Of a DNA stretch of 64,000 nucleotides, positions 38,176-48,616 are shown one piece after another. The notes beneath the pieces are model-generated. The model did not search any database, was not told the origin of the DNA, and saw only the letters and a list, made by a program, of their open reading frames with translations. The position numbers and the translations under genes were made by a program. The stretch is taken from NCBI GenBank assembly GCA_018873245.2, contig JAEMBT020000008.1, forward strand, positions 13,187,172 to 13,251,171, given 5' to 3'. The DNA is from Archegozetes longisetosus (taxonomy: Eukaryota; Arthropoda; Arachnida; Sarcoptiformes; Trhypochthoniidae). Position 1 is the stretch's first letter. Each line of letters starts with the position of its first letter.

Positions 38176-38236
38176 TGTTTTGGTATTTATTTGATTGTAA
38201 CTTTTCGATGTTTATTAAATTGAAAGCTGTCTTCAA

Positions 38237-38437
38237 ATGACTCACTTAAAACACTTTAGTCACAGTCTGTTTTGTTATTGTTTTGCGATCACATGTGGTT
38301 TAAAAGTAATGCTTTTATTATTGATAGAACTGTTCGCCGGAATTATCAATATATATAACTATTTTCATAGGAAAGTAATAAATGAAGACTTAATAATTTT
38401 AGTTTCAAACTCAAAAAGTCGTCAAACGCCACAGTAG
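38237..38437 (+). CDS. Possible short secreted or membrane protein, first exon
   Basis: This frame starts 61 bp from the DPH6 start codon on the opposite strand. It opens with a hydrophobic stretch (SLFCYCFAITCGLKVMLLLLIELFAGII) like a signal anchor, then YNYFHRK before a possible GTAATA donor. The same segment recurs in copy B, where a MITE interrupts it, and, worn down, at about 51290. It could be a lost gene's first exon or a chance frame. No family is recognised. Confidence 0.2.
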   Translation: MTHLKHFSHSLFCYCFAITCGLKVMLLLLIELFAGIINIYNYFHRKVINEDLIILVSNSKSRQTPQ

Positions 38438-38784
38438 ATATTGGACCTTTTAATACTGATTGTGAATCCCAGGGGGCAAAGATTTATAAGCAGATGATAG
38501 AAAAATGTGATCAAAATCTTTAAAACTCTCTCATATATTGGTATATCGATTTAAAAGAATAGCAGTTTCCAGAGTTTAATTCATTGGAATGATTTATTTT
38601 TACACTCAGATAAGTCACAAAAACTTTTTGTGTTATTTAGCGTATTAGCAATAAATCTACGCAATACATGATTATTACAAGATTAATTCAATTTTATTTA
38701 TATGATTTGAAACGAAGCTGTTCCTCAATCCTACATTATAAGTTGGACCTTACTCCATATAATGGGCTGTAATTCTTAGTATAT

Positions 38785-38990
38785 TTGATTTCTTAATTAA
38801 TTTATTGCTTATTTTATGTTCATTATTGGTTTTGTTGAGTTTAATTTTGATTATTTTATAATTGACTATAACATCCGACTGTTAAGTCAAAAAAAATTTC
38901 TGATGTTCAGTCAATTATAAAATAATCAAAAGTAAACTCAACAAAATCAATAGTGAACATGAAACTAAGCAATAAATTAAGTAAGAAACA
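38785..38990. repeat. Internal palindrome in the 1013-bp element
   Basis: Two arms of about 95 bp pair with few mismatches: AATTTATTGCTTA...TTATAATTGACT on the left and AGTCAATTATAA...TAAGCAATAAATT on the right, around a 30-bp centre. It may be a nested MITE. Confidence 0.75.
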
Positions 38991-39067
38991 CGTATTAAGT
39001 CAAATTTTTAAATGAAAAATTCAAGTAAAAATCATATTTTCATACAAAAAAGAAGTTATGAAGAGAG

Positions 39068-39124
39068 TACGCGAACCCGGCCCATCTCTACTAGTGGTCA
39101 GTACACTAACCATTGGGCCACTTA
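39068..39124 (-). mobile_element. tRNA-derived SINE head (pol III promoter-like)
   Basis: Read on the minus strand, the segment has a box-A-like TGGCCCAATGGTTAGTGTA and, about 35 bp on, a box-B-like GGGTTCGCGTA. These are spaced as in tRNAs, but the body does not fold into a full cloverleaf. A degenerate relative appears near 39285-39340 in the opposite orientation (TTAGTGTATACAAAGTG, then GGCTTCGACTC). A SINE head or tRNA relic fits better than a working tRNA gene. Confidence 0.45.
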
Positions 39125-39411
39125 GGAAATTAAACATTCAATGCTTTTAAACTCACAGATTGAGCGGCTTTTTCATTTTATTTATATTCTCCAAAATAGC
39201 TGACTTTAAAGTCAAATAAATTTGATTTAATATAACTTTTGTCAAATCTTAACATAGAGTGAGATAAATTCATTAATCCTTAGTGTATACAAAGTGAGTC
39301 AAAAGGTCTGGCTTCGACTCTGCGGTGAGCCTTAACTCTTTTCTTACCTATTTCAATGATATGGGCCTACAATTCATTTGGCGTTTGACAACTTTTTGAG
39401 TCTGAAACTAA

Positions 39412-40627
39412 AATTGTTTTAATTAATTTTGATTTTATGTCTAGTTCATAATCGATAAATGTTATTGCATGAAGGGATATTTCACATCGATTACTTCCTT
39501 TTCTATGTTAAGTTAATTTAATTTTGCAATTTTGTTTCAATTTTGTTTCAATTTTGTTTCAATTTTATTGAATGTGAACTCAAAAGTTTTTGCTAACCAT
39601 GAACGGATAAAAGATTATTGACTTCATTCAAATCATTTGAAAGCAATAAAGACTATCAAAAGCTTATTAATTAGATTAAAAAGTGAAAGTCTCGCTCAGC
39701 TAAAATCTTTTAAAAGTTTATTGATAACCCAATAATTGTAATCCTAAGACCGAATCTGATAGAAATACTTCTTGAGCTTGCATTCAAGTTCATTACAAAA
39801 CATAACATTATTCTGATTTAATTTAATCAGGAAATTAATAATGAGAGATTCGTGTGATTTACAACAATACCATAAAAGCAGAACTTAATTTTTGTTTCGT
39901 ATAAAAGTCAAATTAAAGGCTTTATTGAATAATAACTAAAGAAGAAAATTTTAGGTAAATCCCAAAACTAGTGCCCTTAATATATTTTCGGGAAACCTTT
40001 AATAATATTAATGTTATTTTTGCACTTTATTTAATCGATTTACAAAAAAAATTTTCACCTTTTTCCCGAAAATGACTAAAATTTGATGAAAATTCCGAAT
40101 TTCCCAAATTCATAGCAAATCTCCCGAGATCTCGTCTCATAGCAGATTTTTCTATGCGTTTATCTATACTTTGCTCACTATTTATTTAATTAATTCCAAA
40201 TAATTATTACATTTCTCATATATTTACAGATACGGGTAAATTTTTCTTAGAATAATAAACACTTAGAGATAATGATTTTTAGTGTTATTTATTTTGGAAA
40301 TTCGGCGATTAAAATAGGCTACATCAATTTATTTAGAAATTCGGTTATTTTCTGTATTAAAAAATTTAAAATTTACATCAAATTTCCGTTTATTCAGCTT
40401 AAAAGTTAATTATTAACAATATCTTCTACATTACTATTGAAATACGTAATCATTTCCATCGAACTGTTTCCCTGTTCATTTGAAGTCTTTTAAGATTCTG
40501 AATGTCACTAAGTTTGCTGAAAGATCTTTCGGCGTCTAAACTATTTGTTGCGAAACATAAGTAATTAATTGCTATAGATTTTTATTTTGCCATTGTATAT
40601 CCCTTATTAAGCATAGTTATTCACTAA
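39412..40627. other. End of duplication copy A and intergenic DNA
   Basis: Non-coding. To about 40151 it is the shared end of the duplication, including three copies of TTTTGTTTCAA where copy B has one. From 40152 to 40627 I see nothing recognisable. Confidence 0.5.
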
Positions 40628-41071
40628 CTAGGGGAGGGTGCAATCTGAGGAAGTCAGATCAAGATACTTTTGATTTGGCATTAATCTATAAGACAATTAA
40701 ATTGACCATAACTCAAAAATTCGTGCTTATGAGCTCTTGTTTGTCCGCAATCAGCAATATAAAATGCAATCTTTAGCATTGCTTTGTATGACAGTAATGC
40801 CCATTGCTACCCATATGCATTGAGCGCATTTTTAAACTAGTATTAAACTGAACAGTGAAGCCAACTTTCTATGGCATAAAGCAAAGGCATTACATTATAC
40901 GTTGCTGCCATACAAAGCAATGCTAAGGATTGCATCTTAAATTACCGATTGCGGACAAACGATAGCTCATAAGCACGAATTTCTGAGTTTTGGTCAATCT
41001 TATTGTCACATAGATTAATGTCAAATCAAAAATATCTTGATCTGACTTCCTCAGATCGCACCCTTCCCTAG
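40628..41071. mobile_element. MITE with long inverted arms and TAA target duplication (PIF/Harbinger-like)
   Basis: A 444-bp element starts CTAGGGGAGGGTGCAATCTG and ends CAGATCGCACCCTTCCCTAG. The arms stay complementary for about 170 bp (GAAGTCAGATCAAGATA; CATTGCTTTGTATG). TAA flanks both sides (40625-40627 and 41072-41074), the target length typical of PIF/Harbinger. It has no coding frame. It lies about 530 bp upstream of the thaumatin-like gene. Confidence 0.8.
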
Positions 41072-41467
41072 TAAGAAACATTCTGTTCATTTCGGAATGT
41101 GACTGCGAACTCTGATAAAATTTCGGCAGTTGGAATCGGTTAAAGTTGGTTTCAAACTGATAATCACTTCCTCTATAAGCAATACATCCTTTAATGTCAT
41201 TCTCTTTTGCAGTATTTAATCAACTCCAATAGTTTGGGTAAATAATAGGAAGATTATCACTTATATACGCAGTGTGTTAGAAAATAGGAATTTCCAGTTT
41301 CATACAGACTTCGAAACACATTATTGACTAGCTCAGAAATTTACTCAGAAATTGATCGACCAGTTTACATCTGATAAACACAATAGAGAGCATTGTGTGC
41401 TGTCAATGCAACCACATTTTTAAAAGATGAAATACAGATTAAGTTAGTTGAAAAATAGGTTGTTTTT

Positions 41468-41477
41468 GTATAAATAG
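41468..41477 (+). promoter_or_regulatory. TATA box of the thaumatin-like gene
   Basis: GTATAAATAG lies about 125 bp before the ATG, leaving room for a short 5' UTR of roughly 95-100 bases. Its match and position make it a good core promoter candidate. Confidence 0.6.
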
Positions 41478-41600
41478 TGCTGCAAAATTGCCATGAAACA
41501 TCTTTTTCTCTGCTAAATGTGAACGTTTAGTGCAAAATCTGAAGAGTTTAAAGTTGTAAGAATACAATTTAAAGCCATCGAGTAAATTACATTAACTACA

Positions 41601-42369
41601 ATGTTCTTATCGCTTGTTGTAAGTTTGCTATTTGTTCAATTTTTGGGTGAAATTAGAGCTCAGCACGTAATTACAGTCAAAAACAACTGTAAGTCTACGC
41701 TATGGATTGGTTTTATTGGACAAAATAATCAACCATCTCCAAAATTGCCGGGCCAGAGTACTGGAGGTGGATTTGAACTTGGCGCAGGACGATCTGTAAG
41801 CGTTACGCTAGGAAATAACTGGGAAGGGCGAATATGGCCTCGGACAGGATGCGCACAAGGACGGAAGTGTCAGACAGGTGACTGTCGTGATGGTCAACTG
41901 GAGTGTGGCCTATTAAGTGGTAATACGCCGGCGACTTTGGCAGAGTTTAGGTTCAACGGAAATGATAAACGAGACACAGATTTCTATGACATTAGTTTAG
42001 TTGATGGTTTCAATTTACCAGTTACAATTACGCCGTTTGAACAGAACCAAAAAACTGGTCGCCCGGACAAGGAATACGACTGCACACCAACGTCATGCAG
42101 CAATGACCTGAATGTCAGATGTCCACAAATATTGCGAGAGTTAATTGGCAACACTGTTGTAGGTTGTAAAAGTGCTTGCGCTAAATTCGGCACAGACGAA
42201 TATTGCTGCCGCAAACCATTCGACTCAGCAGAGATGCAAAGCGTCAGCTTTTGCCAACGAATTCAAAAAAATTTGTCCACAAGCCTATAGTTATGCGTTT
42301 GATGACAAGAAAAGCACTTGGACTTGCAAAAGTTTGAACTCTGGCTATGTGGTAACTTGGTGCCCTTGA
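41601..42369 (+). CDS. Thaumatin-like protein (PR-5 family), with one frame change
   Basis: Thaumatin-like proteins are secreted, disulfide-rich antifungal proteins known from plants, fungi and some arthropods. Residues 1-20 form a signal peptide (MFLSLVVSLLFVQFLGEIRA), and the mature part starts near QHVITVKNNC. The family signature GRKCQTGDCRDGQLEC, the acidic-cleft segment AEFRFNG, DFYDISLVDGFNLPV, and the cysteine-rich DGF-to-CP region are present. The first frame runs to 42290. The conserved ending (CKASAFANEFKKICPQAYSY to VTWCP, stop at 42367-42369) is in the +1 frame, joined near 42225-42231. Overall length would be about 256 residues, normal for the family. The sequence beyond the shift is fully conserved, so a single-base error or recent lesion is likely. 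It is intronless, with its own TATA box and AATAAA near 42431, and sits between the two duplication copies but is not duplicated. Confidence 0.88.
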
Positions 42370-42626
42370 ATCAAAAATATTAATACTATTGAGATGTAAC
42401 CATTAGTTTAAAAATATTGATTAAACAAAAATAAAATCAGAAACATTTTCTAAGAAATCTATTGCGCAAAAATATTTCTATATGTAAACAAGTATTTCAA
42501 ATGAAAAGTGTAATAAAAACCACTAATCCTAAAACTGACTTATAATTCCCTATTCCCAAACTTATTTCCTGAGCATAAATTCAATGAGTCCACATGCCGT
42601 CCGCCTGAACTCACAAACTTTATAAT

Positions 42627-42972
42627 TCGTGTACCTGAAAGTACGAAGTTATCAGATCTGGTCTCACAATATGTCGCACCAAATGATATAATTGCTAATA
42701 TTGAACAGAACCGCAAACTGTCGTTGTATCAAAAGTGTGGTGTCGATGGAATTAGTGTTTTGTTTAAGCTAGAATGTCAACCTTTAAAGCATCAAAAATA
42801 TATTGAACTCGATATGAGTAAAACCATTGCAGACAATCTAGTCGCAAAAACAATCATTGAATTTCCAACTTTTGTTATTATACTAAACAAATTCAAGCAT
42901 TTATTTCATATTTCAACGAATGAGACACCAATCAAACCCGAAAACACCGGCATTGAATCAAAGGAAAAATAG
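42627..42972 (+). pseudogene. 5'-truncated BCD1/ZNHIT6 fragment, copy B
   Basis: It carries the last 115 codons of BCD1 exon 3 (from VPESTKLSDL to the stop), nearly identical to copy A; the ending reads KPENTGIESKEK instead of KPKNADIESKEK. Exons 1 and 2, the zinc finger and the start of exon 3 are absent, so it cannot make BCD1. Confidence 0.92.
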
Positions 42973-43091
42973 TTGTTTCATTTAAAATATATGGTAATTT
43001 TGTTATTCATTCTTAAAATACAACATTTTTGTTCTGATATCAGTTTATAATCTAATTGTGTATCGAAAATTTGTATTGAAAATGTCTGAAG

Positions 43092-43892
43092 TTATGCATT
43101 TAATTGTTGTCTTGAAATGATGTCTGCCTGACGTGTAGGTTCTGGAACTTTAAATTTACAACATTTGAGAACAACTTTAATCGCAGTATTCAATGAAACT
43201 CTATGTCCTATCGATACATAAACTGGATTCTTGCAGTCATCTTTTGTTTTAAGAGCAGCACCAATCACTTCTTTATCAGAATTACTGATCGGTAACCAAT
43301 CACCAGCTTTCTTAAGATTTAAGAGTTCTTTCTTATGATCATCTTTGACGTTTTTATCGACTGTATTGAGATAATAGGGATTCTTCGCAACTCCTATAAC
43401 GGGACTATTGATCAAAACTCCGAAATGGGAGGCGAGACCAAACTTTCGTGGGTGTAAAATACCATTACCGTCGATGAGCCAAACCTCAGGCAATAATTGT
43501 GGCTTGTTCAGTTTCAACAATTGCACTTCCCTGACTAAAAATTCTACTTCACGAAAAGCTAGAAATCCTGCGATATATGGAGTACTTATTGTTATCTTAC
43601 TGCTGTTTTTATATAAAATATTAAAATCGTTTCGAGCACTCAACACAACTGAACTGACATATGCTTTTGAATTATCGTTTTTATCATATGATATATCCAT
43701 TCCTCCTACTAATTCAATCTTATCGATATCTTCAGCCCATTGTTCAGTATTCGATAGGATCAATTTTTGTCTCAATTCTAACTGTAATTTCTTCCAGTTC
43801 TCAATTAAACTTTGCTCTGAATTATTAGAAGTCGAACTCATTTTATTGAAAGTTTGTAAAGAGAAAAATGTTCTGAAAAACTTCTTAATCAT
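43092..43892 (-). CDS. ENDOV: Endonuclease V, copy B
   Basis: It differs from copy A at three residues (VSEVQ to VREVQ, SNSNKE to SNSDKE, KDYCK to KDDCK). It ends five residues earlier (QLNA then stop, where copy A reads QLNAYFRHF) because of one extra T. All catalytic motifs (GGMDISYD, FREVEF, DGNG) are intact, and the lost tail lies beyond the conserved fold, so activity could survive. The ATGA overlap with ELP6 is preserved. Confidence 0.9.
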   Translation of the reverse strand: MIKKFFRTFFSLQTFNKMSSTSNNSEQSLIENWKKLQLELRQKLILSNTEQWAEDIDKIELVGGMDISYDKNDNSKAYVSSVVLSARNDFNILYKNSSKITISTPYIAGFLAFREVEFLVREVQLLKLNKPQLLPEVWLIDGNGILHPRKFGLASHFGVLINSPVIGVAKNPYYLNTVDKNVKDDHKKELLNLKKAGDWLPISNSDKEVIGAALKTKDDCKNPVYVSIGHRVSLNTAIKVVLKCCKFKVPEPTRQADIISRQQLNA

Positions 43893-44563
43893 AACAGATT
43901 AGAACCTAATGGTAATAGTTTCACATTTCTATCGCCTATTTTGTAATTCATTTCTTTACAACAATTATCATGTCGTTTATGAATTTGAATTGTTCCACTA
44001 ATGAGTGGTGAATATCCAGTTCGAGTTTTGTCGATTTCACACCAAATATCGCTCGAATGAGCTATCGATACAACTAGTCTATGAACTTCTTCGTCGTCCT
44101 CTTCGGTCGGAAAATGAGTGCCGATCACGAGAATTTGATTATTTATGGAACAATTCACTCTTAATTTATGAACAAACTTATAAATATTGTCAAAATTAGT
44201 ATTAAATGAGAAGAGAAGACTCAAGTCATCAATTAATACAATACTATTGGGTGACAAATCATTTAATTGTTCAAATACTTTAGACAGAAATTCGTCAAAA
44301 TCAAAGTCTTGGTCAGAGATGATGTCAACCAATTTAATCAATTGTTTGTCTTTCAAGTTCTTGAGATTTATGCCACATTTAGCGGCAATAGTACTATAAT
44401 GAGACCACTGTTCAGATAACAATATTAACAATAATTTATTTCCTTTTTTTGCCAAATGTTGCAAAACAACGTCAAAAACAAATTGTTGTGAAATTTGATC
44501 ACCTTTTGTTAATAATACGTAACTATTTGATGATAAATCTAATAATGGTATCAAATCGGACAT
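43889..44563 (-). CDS. ELP6: Elongator complex protein 6, copy B
   Basis: The 224-residue translation is identical to copy A, although a few silent or flanking bases differ. That points to very recent duplication, continued selection or gene conversion. Roughly 0.4 kb of upstream DNA is also duplicated, so a promoter located there would have been copied too. Confidence 0.88.
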   Translation of the reverse strand: MSDLIPLLDLSSNSYVLLTKGDQISQQFVFDVVLQHLAKKGNKLLLILLSEQWSHYSTIAAKCGINLKNLKDKQLIKLVDIISDQDFDFDEFLSKVFEQLNDLSPNSIVLIDDLSLLFSFNTNFDNIYKFVHKLRVNCSINNQILVIGTHFPTEEDDEEVHRLVVSIAHSSDIWCEIDKTRTGYSPLISGTIQIHKRHDNCCKEMNYKIGDRNVKLLPLGSNLL

Positions 44564-44937
44564 TGTTCACAATGTGCTATTGCATAAAACACGAAATTTG
44601 TCATTACAAACATATTGTAAATAAAGCGAGTTTTGCGACATCTCATGAATAGTAAAGTCTGAACTCATTTCCGGAATAAAGTTTCGTTTAGAGTTTAACC
44701 AAAATATGATTTTATTTTAAATAATTGGTTTAAATTATAAACATTGATATAAAAAATGAAACATTGATATATGAAAATGTTCATAAAATGCAAAACCAGT
44801 CTAATGTTGGATAACTTAAGTTATAACCAATTTATAAGTGTATGTGTGCAAAAAACATACAATTTATTATCACAAAATACAACATAAATTGACTTTAAAT
44901 TGCTTGTACCACTATTTATGATCCCATTAATTATAGC

Positions 44938-45801
44938 CTATTGTTTATCTTCTAAATGAAATTTAATTGGTTTCAAATAAGCCACTTTAGCGAACGCATC
45001 GTTTGAGTGAATCACAGTCTCGTATTCGTCTCTATTAACAGACAAAAAATCATTAGTAATCAATTCAAATTCAAATCAAACTAATAAAAATTGAGAAAAG
45101 TTGCCAATGCGTAGCAAACTCGAAAACAAAAAATGATAGTAAACTTACAAAACAATCTTTTTCTTAAAGAGTGGACAGTTTAAAGTCAAAGTTTCGTATT
45201 CGCCACCTTCGCCACAAACATTAATACCGTATTTGTGTTTGAGTTGAACTAAGACTGGAAGCATTTGTTTAATACTTTTTCCCAAATGTTTGTCAGGTTC
45301 TAATCCAATTACAGCTACTTTGATAAGTATGGCTTCGATGCCGTCGTCGATCATATGTTGAAGAAGTTCAGTTTGTTCTCTTTCCCAGATCGGAGCAAAC
45401 ATTTCAATCCCTAATCGATTGCAGACATTCTCAGCTCTAACTCTTTGATAGTTTGAAAGTATAGCTCCGACTGAAATGCCGTCAAATTCTATCTCTTTCT
45501 TGATGTCACTCAACAGTTCGAAGAGGTCTTCGACTTCGTCTCCAATTACGTTCTCGTTATACTCAAACTCTTTATTAATTGGTTTTCCACAAATAGTACG
45601 CCTAAAAAGTGGTAAACCCATGGCTTCTGAGTATAATTGGATGACTTCGTGACCAACCGTTTGATACATATAAGAGTCTTCTTCTTGAAGCGATTTAGGC
45701 ACCAAATTAGCCAAACCTACGATTTGGTGACCACTTTTGACGCATAAGTGCATCGAATAACACGAGTCTTTACCACCACTTACCAAACCTATTAATCTCA
45801 T
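44938..45801 (-). CDS. DPH6: Diphthine-ammonia ligase, copy B
   Basis: Exons 45149-45801 and 44938-45031 reproduce copy A, with one residue change in the first exon (LSDMKKE to LSDIKKE) and the same splice sites. The PP-loop SGGKDS and the GEGGEYET motif are intact. A 708-bp MITE has inserted 180 bp upstream of the start codon (45982-46689), so this copy's promoter may be altered. Confidence 0.92.
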
Positions 45802-45981
45802 TGTTTTGGTATTTATTTGATTGTAACTTTTCGATGTTTATTAAATTGAAAGCTGTCTTCAAATGACTCACTTAAAGCACTTTAGTCACAGTCTGTTTTG
45901 TTATTGTTTTGCGATCACATGTGGTTTAAAAGTAATGCTTTTATTATTGATAGAACTGTTCGCCGAAATTATCAATATATA

Positions 45982-46689
45982 TAGTCATGGAAAAATCTAA
46001 AGTATCTACTAAATTTGATCCAGTTACTTATTCTTTAGTTCGATTTTGATTTCAGAAATATGGTTTGTGAGTAATCATGTAAGGAATTGTTTGAAAATTT
46101 TTTTTTCAAAAATTCATCGTGGTAAATTTTTTATAACACATATTCTATAACTTGAATACTACAAGGTATATTTTAGATTTTTCGGTTCCATTTTGTAAAG
46201 CTTGGAAATTGAGTCGACACATGTTTAAGGAAATTTTTGAAAAATTACTCAATTGATCGTGGTAGTTTGTTAAACGTTAATGTAATCAATACAATAGAGT
46301 TAAAGTTCAGGTAATTCATAAAGTTTAGAGCTTATGGGAAAAGTAACGTAGAAATCAAACAGCGATTAAGTAAGAATTGTATTGATTACATTAACGTTTA
46401 ACAAACTACCACGATCAATTGAGTAATTTTTCAAAAATTTCCTTAAACACGTGTCGACTCAATTTCCAAGCTTTACAAAATGGAACCGAAAAATCTGAAA
46501 TATACCTTGTAGTATTCAAGTTATAGAATATGTATTATAAAAAATTTACCACGATGAATTTTTAAAAAAAAATGTTTCAAACAATTCCTTCCATGATTAC
46601 TCACAAACCATATTTCTGAAATCAAAATCGAACTAAAGAATAAGTAACTGGATCAAATTTAGTAGGTACTTTAGATTTTTCCATGACTG
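45982..46689. mobile_element. Tc1/mariner-type MITE with near-complete palindrome, in copy B
   Basis: Two arms of about 314 bp (45982-46295 and 46376-46689) are near-perfect inverse copies around an 80-bp centre. The ends are TAGTCATGGAAAAATC and GATTTTTCCATGACTG, flanked by TA on both sides. Copy A shows the empty site (CAATATATATAACTATTTTC), proving a post-duplication insertion with TA duplication. No transposase is encoded. A transcript through it could form a long hairpin. Confidence 0.92.
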
Positions 46690-47416
46690 TATAACTATTT
46701 TCATAGGAAAGTAATAAATGAAGACTTAATAATTGTTTTAATTCATTTTGATTTTATGTTTAGTTCATAATCGATAAATGTTATTGCATGAAGGTATATT
46801 TTACATCGATTACTTCCTTTTCTATGTTAAGTTAATTTAATTTTGCAATTTTGTTTCAATTTTATTGAATGTGAACTCAAAAGTTTTTGCTAACCATAAA
46901 CGGATAAAAGATTATTGACTTCATTCAAATCATTTGAAAGCAATAAAGACTATCAAAAGCTTATTAATTAGATTAAAAAGCGAAAGTCTCGCTCAGCTAA
47001 AATCTTTTAAAAGTTTATTGATAACCCAATAATTGTAATCCTAAGACCGAATCTGATAGAAATACTTCTTGAGCTTGCATTCAAGTTCATTACAAAACAT
47101 AACATTCTGATTTAATTTAATCAGGAAATTGATAATAAAGAAAGATTCGTGTGATTTACAACAATACTATAAAAGCAGAACTTAATTTTTGTTTCGTATA
47201 AAAGTCAAATTAAAGGCTTTATTGAATAATAACTAAAGACGAAATTTTTCGGGAAACCTTTAATAATATTAATGTTATTTTTGCACTTCATTTAATCGAT
47301 TTACAAATAAAAATTGTCCCCTATTTTTCCGAAAATGACTAAAATTTGATGAAAATTCCGAATTTCCCGAATTCATAGCAAATCTCCTGACATCTCGTCT
47401 CATAGTAAGATTTTTA

Positions 47417-48616
47417 ACAAAAAACATGATTTTATAACACTAATAAAATTCGAGTGCATTTCATGTGTAGCATACTTTCTTCAAATTTGAACTGAACTTC
47501 TGCACTTTTTAAGTCTTAAAACGTGCATAAATAAGCGATAAGAAATGCATCACAAAAACGATTTAAAAAAACTTTTCTGCATTAGCATTTAATAATTTTT
47601 TATAAATTTCTTTGTTTTAATAAATTTCTTAATCTAATTTGAATTATCAAATTGATTCTATTTACCATTTGTTTTTGCCTTCTTTTTTATCAAAATTTTG
47701 AACAGCAAATTTGAACAAACTTTGATCGAATTTACTAAAATATCTTTTCTGTTTTCTTTCTGGTTCCCGACCCGAAACACTAGTTTTTCTCTCGAAAAGT
47801 TTCGGCTCTGATAATAGCTTCGTTACAGCTGTTGCTTGCTGTTTATGGGTAGTGACACTGTCCTAAAAGTTTGAGATTCTATTTTCGGGCAGCGGTCAAT
47901 TATTAAGTAATTAAGCTATATTTAGTGAGTACAGTTTTCGACTAGACACCGAATTCCACCCCGAACTCAAAAAAGATTCGGCGTGGGTCGAATTCACATC
48001 GAATAAGCCGAATTTTAAGCAACTTTTGATTTAAATTGAGCATTATTCATGCATTTATTATATATTGTCTTTAAGCCAAAAGGCAAATAAATGTATATCT
48101 AATGATGACGGTTTGTTCAAAATGCTACAAATTTCGAAACTTTTGAGAAAGCTATCCTGTTTCAATAATTCGATTATTACATGAACGCTTTCTGAAAATA
48201 TCGGATGAAAATGGTTTAAATATTATAGAAAATTAATTCAAAACTTATTTGACAGAAGTTGATGATAATTAAGAGATTGACACTTTAAAGTAGTTGATTA
48301 ACAGTTCTCATAAATTTTGAAGTTGTCCAAAATTGCAACGTCTTTCTTATGTATGGCATGTTCCAGTTGTGATACTGAAAGATCTTTCATTATGAGAGAT
48401 ATTAAACGATCAAAAGAAGTCACCGATTCAGATACACTTAAAATTCAAATTATTATGTATTATAATATTGAACAAAGACTTGTTAATTACTAAATTATAT
48501 GAATAGAATAACACTGTCTTTAAGCTTAATTATTCAATAATAATTCATATCATTTTACTTAATACTTAATATTTAATCTTTATTCCGTAATAACCGCAGA
48601 GACTTGCTTTTATAAA
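47417..48616. other. Intergenic, nothing recognised
   Basis: AT-rich DNA without an exon, RNA or clear repeat border. It begins where duplication copy B ends and stops at the hAT-type element. Confidence 0.45.

Larger units (their letters stand above)
38399..39411. mobile_element. 1013-bp DNA transposon-like insertion in copy A
   Basis: The element starts TTAGTTTCAAACTCAAAAAG and ends in the inverse, CTTTTTGAGTCTGAAACTAA, with matching inner bases (GTCAAACGCCA) beyond. It is flanked by AATT on both sides, and copy B has a single AATT at the same site without the insertion. There is no transposase frame. It contains an internal palindrome (about 38785-38990) and tRNA-like segments (about 39068-39124, minus, and a weaker one near 39285-39340, plus), so it has collected other repeats or is a composite. 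The superfamily is undetermined. Confidence 0.85.
35000..40151 (+). repeat. Segmental duplication, copy A (complete)
   Basis: This block matches 42627-47416 in the same orientation. It begins abruptly inside BCD1 exon 3 (at TCGTGTACCTG), runs through ENDOV, ELP6 and DPH6, and fades out after CATCTCGTCTCATAG. The ELP6 translations are identical and the DPH6 first exons differ at one residue, so the copies are young. Copy A carries a private 1013-bp insertion (38399-39411) and lacks the 708-bp insertion seen in copy B. Confidence 0.95.
42627..47416 (+). repeat. Segmental duplication, copy B
   Basis: Direct-orientation copy of 35000-40151, offset about 7627 bp. It starts in mid-exon of BCD1 after unrelated sequence (CTTTATAAT). 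It contains ENDOV, ELP6 and DPH6 copies, carries a private 708-bp MITE (45982-46689) and lacks the 1013-bp element of copy A. Because BCD1 is cut at its left edge, copy B is the derived copy. Confidence 0.95.

Noticed and set aside
40628-41071. Inverted repeat considered as a structured non-coding RNA gene
   Set aside because: TAA target duplication and terminal inverted repeats explain it as a MITE.
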